Below the pieces are notes generated by a model that ran no database searches, was not told the DNA's origin, and was given only the letters and a program-made list of their open reading frames with translations. A program made the translations under genes and the position numbers. A DNA stretch of 64,000 bases. It comes from Rhodoferax sp. WC2427 (GTDB lineage Bacteria > Pseudomonadota > Gammaproteobacteria > Burkholderiales > Burkholderiaceae_C). Shown in pieces: positions 59,698-64,000 of this stretch; the stretch's first letter is position 1, and every line of letters begins with the position of its first letter. The stretch is from contig NZ_CP162006.1 of assembly GCF_040822085.1 (NCBI RefSeq), positions 682,001-746,000 on the forward strand, written 5' to 3'.

Positions 59698-60353
59698 GGG
59701 CGGGGCATCACATAGCCCAGGCCGCGCACGTTCTGGATCAGCTCGGCACCCAGCTTTTTGCGCAGGCCGTGGATGTAGACCTCGACGGCGTTGCTGCTCA
59801 CGTCGTCTTTCCAACTGTAGAGTTTTTCTTCCAGCTGGGCCCGCGAGAACACCACGCCGGGGCGGGCCATCAGCGCCTCCAGCACGGCCCATTCGCGGCC
59901 GGACAGGGTGACGGGCTGGCCGTCGCGGGTGGCTTCGTGGGTGGCGGGGTTCAGGCGCAGGCCGTGCGCTTCCAGCACGGGGTCGGCGCGGCCTGCGCTG
60001 CGCCGGGTCAGGGCGCGGATGCGGGCCAGCAGCTCGTCGATGTCGTAGGGTTTGAGCACGTAGTCGTCGGCCCCGGCATCCAGCCCGGCAATGCGCTCGG
60101 CCACCGCGTCGCGGGCGGTGACCACCAGCACAGGGGTGCTGTCTTTGCGCTGGCGCAGGGCCTTGAGCACCTCCAGCCCGTCGCGCCGGGGCAGGCCCAG
60201 GTCGAGCAGCACCAGGTCGTAGGGGGCGCTGCGCAAGGCGGTGTCGGCCATCTCGCCGTCTTTCACCCAGTCCACGGCAAAGTGCTCGGCGCGCAGTACG
60301 TCGAGCACGGTTTCACCGATCATGGGGTCGTCTTCTACCAGTAACAAGCGCAT
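59694..60353 (-). CDS. OmpR-family response regulator (QseB/TctD-like)
   Basis: A 219-residue regulator. The receiver domain (about 1-115) has the acidic pair in LLVEDDPM (about 4-11), phospho-acceptor Asp51 in LVLLDLGLPRRDG, Thr in VVTARD and Lys in VLKPYD. The C-terminal winged helix (about 125-217) ends with SNAVEVYIHGLRKKLG and IQNVRGLGYVM, typical of OmpR-type DNA binding. It is co-transcribed with the kinase gene, and its targets are unknown. Confidence 0.93.
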   Translation of the reverse strand: MRLLLVEDDPMIGETVLDVLRAEHFAVDWVKDGEMADTALRSAPYDLVLLDLGLPRRDGLEVLKALRQRKDSTPVLVVTARDAVAERIAGLDAGADDYVLKPYDIDELLARIRALTRRSAGRADPVLEAHGLRLNPATHEATRDGQPVTLSGREWAVLEALMARPGVVFSRAQLEEKLYSWKDDVSSNAVEVYIHGLRKKLGAELIQNVRGLGYVMPRP

Positions 60354-60392
60354 GGGGGGAGTATGCCCATGCGGGGCTTAGGCGAAGCTTAA

Positions 60393-60836
60393 TTACCGGG
60401 CAACCAGCACCGGCAGCGTGGATTCGGCCAGGATCTTGGTGGCGATGCTGCCCAGCACCATGCGGGCCACGCCAGTGCGGCCGTGGGAGCCGACGACGAT
60501 CAGGTCGGCCTTTTCAGCCTGGCCGTAGCCCACGATGCCCGACACCACATCGCGCTCTTCCAGCACCACGGGGTTGAAGACGACCGGCGTGCCTTGCTGG
60601 CACAGCGCGGCGACCTTGGCATGCGCCGATTCGGCCTCTTCCTGCGCGGCCTGCTTGTAGTAGCTGAGCCCCAGGCTGCTGACTTCGCCCATGCCCATGC
60701 CCAGGTAAGGGTAGGGGTCGACCGCGTACAGCGCGGTCAGTCTGGCCCCCAGGCTGCGGGCCAAATCCACCGCCATGGCGGCTGCATGGTCAGACGCTGC
60801 CGACCCGTCGGTGGCTAACAAGATGTGTTTCAGCAT
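60393..60836 (-). CDS. universal stress protein (UspA family)
   Basis: A 147-residue cytoplasmic protein with the nucleotide-binding Usp fold. HILLATDGSAASDHAAAMAV (about 4-23) is the start of the domain, and VGSHGRTGVARMVLGSIATK (about 116-135) is the G-2x-G-9x-G(S/T) ATP-binding motif, so it is of the ATP-binding type. ATG 60836 is preferred over an in-frame ATG at 60893. It lies 39 bp upstream of the response regulator gene, so co-transcription is possible. Confidence 0.92.
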   Translation of the reverse strand: MLKHILLATDGSAASDHAAAMAVDLARSLGARLTALYAVDPYPYLGMGMGEVSSLGLSYYKQAAQEEAESAHAKVAALCQQGTPVVFNPVVLEERDVVSGIVGYGQAEKADLIVVGSHGRTGVARMVLGSIATKILAESTLPVLVAR

Positions 60837-60940
60837 GGGGAGCCTTTGCGCAAAGTGGGTTGAGGAAACCCCATTGTGCGACCGGTACCGCAAGGCGGCC
60901 CTTGATGTGCCTCAAGGGTCGGTGTGGTTTCTTGGATTTG

Positions 60941-61001
60941 AAAAAAAAGAGCCGTCTGTGCTTATTCCATAAGCATGGAAAGCTCCTTATTTGATAGCAA
61001 T
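60941..61001. repeat. dispersed palindromic (REP-like) element
   Basis: GAGCCGTCTGTGCTTATTCC then ATAAGCATGGAAAGCTCCTT and ATTTGATAGC. It fills part of the 231-bp gap between the stress protein and DUF2894 genes, which otherwise shows nothing recognisable. It is placed after the DUF2894 stop, suiting a terminator for that operon. Confidence 0.65.
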
Positions 61002-61067
61002 CGAGGTGCGGAGCCTGCTAGCCCAAACGTGCCTGGTACCGCGCAACTTGCGCGCTCCACCGCCGGC

Positions 61068-61679
61068 TTATTTCTTGGCCCGGCTCCGACGTGCTGGCTT
61101 GGCCTCTGCCGGTGTGTGTTTCTGGTTTTCCTGGTCCAGCCACAGCAGCGAATCCACATGCGACAGAAAACGCTGCAGGTAGTCGGGCGATAGCTGGCGC
61201 ATCAGCGCCAGGGAGCGCAGCACCAGCATGTGGGGATTGAGCGGACCGGCGTTTTCGGGGCCGCGCACCATCGCCTGGTCCATGTGGTCGATGGCGGCGA
61301 TTTTGGACCACACTTCGCGGAAACCGCGCACGCTTTTCAGCTCTGGCCGGGGCCCGTGGTGGTGGCCTTGCTGTGTGGTGTGGCGGATGTAGTGGTTCAG
61401 TTCCGCCAGGGCTCCAAGGCCGTTGTTCGGCACGGCTTGCGCACCGGGTGGGCGCGGGCCCCGCGCTTGCCCCATGCGCTGGCTGTAGTCGGCCAGTGCC
61501 GTGGCCAGCTTGGTCTGCAAAATGGGCTGCAGCGCACCCGTGGCTGCGCACGCGCGGCGCGACAGCACTTCCAGGTAATGGAAGCGGGCGGGGTCGAAGT
61601 GCTGGGCGTCGGCACTTCGTAGCGCTACCAGCGACGGCGGCGCGGTGTCCATACCGTCCATCCGACCCGCCTCGCTCAT
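61068..61679 (-). CDS. DUF2894 family protein
   Basis: A 203-residue soluble protein of the DUF2894 family, function unknown. It is predicted mostly helical, with the conserved RFHYLEVLSRRACAATGALQ (about 32-51) and the C-terminal KSVRGFREVWSKIAAIDHMD (about 116-135) and LSPDYLQRFLSHVDSLLWLD blocks. A basic tail ends in RRSRAKK. Its start overlaps the stop of the OmpA/MotB-like gene as ATGA. In Burkholderiales, as I recall, it belongs with DUF3348, DUF802 and OmpA genes. Confidence 0.82.
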   Translation of the reverse strand: MSEAGRMDGMDTAPPSLVALRSADAQHFDPARFHYLEVLSRRACAATGALQPILQTKLATALADYSQRMGQARGPRPPGAQAVPNNGLGALAELNHYIRHTTQQGHHHGPRPELKSVRGFREVWSKIAAIDHMDQAMVRGPENAGPLNPHMLVLRSLALMRQLSPDYLQRFLSHVDSLLWLDQENQKHTPAEAKPARRSRAKK

Positions 61680-62332
61680 GGCTTGGCAGAGCGGGGCACC
61701 GGGGCCATTTCCACGCGCCGGTTCAGTGCGCGGCCCTCTTCGCTGGTGTTGGAGGCCACCGGCTGCTCGGCACCGAAGGCCGCAGAAAACACCTTGGACG
61801 ACGGCATGCCCACGTCGATCAGCGCACGGGTCACCTTGAGGGCGCGCTGGGCCGATAGCTCCAGGTTGTCGGCAAATTGCTGGTTGCCACCAACGATGGG
61901 TTTGTCGTCGGTAAAGCCGCTGACCATCAGCATGTCGTCGCGCTCACCCAGGACCAGCTGCAAGGCCGGTACCAGGCTTTTCAGCAGTTGCTGCCCTTCA
62001 GGGCGCAACTGGTCGGAATTGACCGGGAACAGCACATTGCCGCTGATGCCGATGCGGCCATTGTTCAGCGTGACCCGGCCCGCCGCCAGCGGAATGGCCA
62101 GGGCTTTTTCCAGTGCCATGCGGCGCTGCTCTTCCGCCTGGCGCTTGCCTACTTCGGCCTGCAGGTTGGCCACCAGGTCCATCTGCACCACCAGCACGCC
62201 CACCAGGATGAGCACAAACGCGCCCAGCAGGCCCGCCATCAGGTCGCCAAAAACTGCCCATACCGGCGCGGCCTGCGCAATGCCGTCGTCGCCCATGCCA
62301 TTGAGGTCGTCCAGGCCATCGGCGCCGGTCAT
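61676..62332 (-). CDS. OmpA/MotB-family membrane protein (stator-like)
   Basis: A 218-residue protein with the MotB layout: a short cytoplasmic N-terminus, one helix (about 25-52, WAVFGDLMAGLLGAFVLILV) that carries an Asp at its start as in the proton-binding site of MotB, a coiled linker (about 53-85) and an OmpA-like peptidoglycan-binding domain (about 90-210) with NVLFPVNSDQLRPEGQQLL, SGFTDDKPI and GRALNRRVEM. It should be anchored to the cell wall and form the ion path with a MotA/ExbB-like partner. Both ends overlap neighbouring genes as ATGA, making stoichiometric co-production likely. Confidence 0.85.
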   Translation of the reverse strand: MTGADGLDDLNGMGDDGIAQAAPVWAVFGDLMAGLLGAFVLILVGVLVVQMDLVANLQAEVGKRQAEEQRRMALEKALAIPLAAGRVTLNNGRIGISGNVLFPVNSDQLRPEGQQLLKSLVPALQLVLGERDDMLMVSGFTDDKPIVGGNQQFADNLELSAQRALKVTRALIDVGMPSSKVFSAAFGAEQPVASNTSEEGRALNRRVEMAPVPRSAKP

Positions 62333-64000
62333 GCCATGCTCTCTTTGGCCATTGCGGCGGGCTTGCTGCCGCGACTGCTGCCACGACTACGCAGGTCTTC
62401 CACCAGCCCCTGCTGTGAGCTGATGCTCAGGTCGATCACCTCGCGGGCCTGCGCCACGTAGTAGGCGAGTTGCTCGTCGCTGCGCGCCACCGACTGGCCG
62501 ATGCTGCCCTCCATGCGGTGCAGGCTGTCCATCAGCTTCTCGTTGCTGGCGCTGAACAGCTGGACCCCGTGGCTGAAGGCTTCGCCCAGGCTGGCCAGCT
62601 CTACCGCGCTGCCTGCCACATGGGCGGCCACGTCCGCCGCCTGGCCCGCGTGGGTGCCCAGGGTGTTGGCAAACTGCTGGGCGGCCTGGTCCAGCACCGT
62701 GGCGGCCGAGGCCACCAGCGACTCGATCGCCGTCTGCTGCGCCCCCGAGGCCTGGTTCAGGTGCAGCAGCAGCGTGCTGATTTTTTCCAGCAGGCTGGAG
62801 CGTTCTTCAAAAGCCAGGTTGTCGCGCTCGCTGAGGCGGGTCATTTCCTGGCGCAGCTGGGTGATCACGCCCGCGGCCGCTTGCGGCACTTCGGCGGCGG
62901 TTTGCATCAGCCGGGTCATGGGGGCTTCCAACGCCGTGCCCAGCGTGGCGAGATGGCTGGCCAGTGCGGTCTGCAGTGCGTCCAGGCGCTCTACGGCGGC
63001 CACGCCACGGCTGGCTTCTTCGGCCCGCAGCGCACCGAGTTCGCTGCGCCACAAGGCCGCCAGTTGGTCCATGCGCTCGCCTTGCTGCGCGGCCCAGCGG
63101 GCTTCCGTCTCGGTGCGCGACTGCACTAGGACTTCGGAGCGGGCCAGCACCCCGGCCACCCCCATCAGCGTCTGGCCGACCTGCTGGCTGGCACGGTCGG
63201 TGATGTCGCTGGCGGTCTGTGCCAGCGACAGGCTGGCGGAGCGCTGGTCGGCCAGGGTTTGGGCACCCACGCGCTGCCATTCGCCCTGCAGTTGGGTGGC
63301 CATGGCTTCCAATGCCTGCGTCCAGCCCTGCAGCCGTTGCTGGTCGGCTGCCACCTGCTGGCTTTGCGATGCGGCGGCGGCCTCGTGCACGGTGGCCAGC
63401 AGCGTTGCGGAGCGCTGTTCAAACGTGGTGCTAAAGCTCTCCAACGCCTGGCCCAACTGGGCGACCTGGGCTTCGCTGCCGCGCGCATGCTGCTGCAGCG
63501 CCGTGGCCCAGCCATCGCCCACGCTGCGCGCGGTGGTGCCGAGCTCAAAGGTCAGGCCGCTGATTTGCGCCTGGGTGGCGTCCAGCACGCGCTGGTGCAC
63601 ACGGTTGGATTCCTGCGCGATCTCTGCCATGGCGGCCTGCACCACCGGCCGCAGGCTCTCGCCCGCCGCTTTGGCCCCGGCCACCAGGCTGTCTTGCAGC
63701 GAGGTGCCCACGGACTGGGCCAGTTGGGTGTAGACCCCGCTGACATCGCGGTGGAACTGGTCCTGTTGGCTCAGCAACTGCGTGCTTAAGCGTTCTTGCT
63801 GCTCTTGCAGCTGGGTGTTGAGTTGCGCGCTGCGGCGTTCCAGCCCGTCCACCATGGCCTGCAGGCGGTCTACCACTTCGGGCAAAGCCTGGGCCTGGGT
63901 CTGCATCGCCTTGAAGGCTTCCTGGCGCTGGTGGGCCAGCGATAACGGGCGGAAAACCGTGGCCGCCAAGCTGTCGAGCTGGCGCACCACGGCCAGCCGC
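62329..64000 (-). CDS. DUF802 coiled-coil protein (N-terminus outside window)
   Basis: The last 557 or so codons of a large protein; the frame is open to the window edge. The visible part is almost all helical and rich in Ala, Gln, Leu and Glu, with repeated coiled-coil stretches such as LNTQLQEQQERLSTQLLSQQ and LRQEMTRLSERDNLAFEERS and DUF802-like repeats. Near its beginning, FRPLSLAHQRQEAFKAMQTQ is a conserved block. Relatives, as I remember them, carry a MotA/ExbB-like membrane domain just before this block; that would lie outside the window. It precedes the MotB-like gene with a 4-bp overlap. A long coiled tail on a stator subunit recalls ZorA of Zorya. Confidence 0.8.
   Translation of the reverse strand, partial: RLAVVRQLDSLAATVFRPLSLAHQRQEAFKAMQTQAQALPEVVDRLQAMVDGLERRSAQLNTQLQEQQERLSTQLLSQQDQFHRDVSGVYTQLAQSVGTSLQDSLVAGAKAAGESLRPVVQAAMAEIAQESNRVHQRVLDATQAQISGLTFELGTTARSVGDGWATALQQHARGSEAQVAQLGQALESFSTTFEQRSATLLATVHEAAAASQSQQVAADQQRLQGWTQALEAMATQLQGEWQRVGAQTLADQRSASLSLAQTASDITDRASQQVGQTLMGVAGVLARSEVLVQSRTETEARWAAQQGERMDQLAALWRSELGALRAEEASRGVAAVERLDALQTALASHLATLGTALEAPMTRLMQTAAEVPQAAAGVITQLRQEMTRLSERDNLAFEERSSLLEKISTLLLHLNQASGAQQTAIESLVASAATVLDQAAQQFANTLGTHAGQAADVAAHVAGSAVELASLGEAFSHGVQLFSASNEKLMDSLHRMEGSIGQSVARSDEQLAYYVAQAREVIDLSISSQQGLVEDLRSRGSSRGSKPAAMAKESMA

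Noticed and set aside
61068..64000. Complete Zorya defence system
   Set aside because: No ZorC, ZorD or ZorE-like helicase or nuclease is visible, and the channel domain of the large subunit lies outside the window. Only a structural analogy is claimed.

Overview
The window reads as chromosomal DNA of a betaproteobacterium in the order Burkholderiales, most likely family Comamonadaceae and close to Rhodoferax. This is inferred from protein character, from the gene order ponA/pilMNOPQ/aroKB and mlaFEDACB-ibaG-murA-hisGD, from the system II cytochrome c maturation genes, and from a dispersed palindromic repeat with arms AGCTGCTnnCGCTTAT / ATAAGCGnnAGCAGCT that I associate with this family. Coding density is high and most genes are GC-rich. 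I see no tRNA, rRNA or CRISPR array.

Layout. 1-1352: end of a CUT2-type sugar ABC importer (permease, then ATPase). 1609-4644: an unusually large glycosyltransferase-51/transpeptidase cell wall enzyme. 4720-7099: galE and, convergently, a Bcr/CflA drug exporter. 7232-10304: metK diverging from two tandem lipid A acyltransferases. 10369-17208: engB, then cytochrome c4, ResB and CcsB (c-type cytochrome maturation) and the periplasmic methionine sulfoxide repair pair msrPQ. 17212-20139: a D-serine deaminase-like PLP enzyme, lysA and lptM. 20151-22874: cyaY and mrcA. 23098-31744: the type IV pilus alignment and secretin operon pilMNOPQ, an AT-richer Ig-like lipoprotein gene placed between pilQ and aroK, then aroK and aroB. 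31826-36963: dgt, several small conserved genes, a methyltransferase, an XRE regulator divergent from an aldo/keto reductase, and a GlcG-like protein. 37424-38285: a REP-associated (RAYT) transposase element with 24-bp inverted ends, sitting directly upstream of gltBD (38355-44580). 44885-54090: mlaFEDACB (phospholipid trafficking), an ABC-2 exporter, ibaG, murA, hisG and hisD. 54180-58421: an asparagine-synthetase-like enzyme, a parallel beta-helix protein and a glycosyltransferase, probably a small polysaccharide locus. 58360-60836: a two-component system and a universal stress protein. 61068-64000: a tightly overlapping operon DUF802-OmpA/MotB-DUF2894 that runs off the window end.

How the genes work together. 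Much of the window concerns the envelope: peptidoglycan synthesis (mrcA, murA, the large PBP-like enzyme), lipid A acylation, Mla lipid transport, LptM, the type IV pilus machine and periplasmic protein quality (MsrPQ, cytochrome maturation). The most intriguing parts are (i) the DUF802-OmpA-DUF2894 operon, which looks like an ion-driven, MotAB/ZorAB-style membrane complex of unknown role; (ii) the dispersed palindrome family, one copy of which lies inside the RAYT element and others of which form in-frame pieces of proteins (GltB tail, HisD start, the PLP enzyme, the beta-helix protein); (iii) the foreign-looking lipoprotein gene inside the pil-aro operon; and (iv) a perfect intrinsic terminator whose T-tract touches the mlaF start codon.
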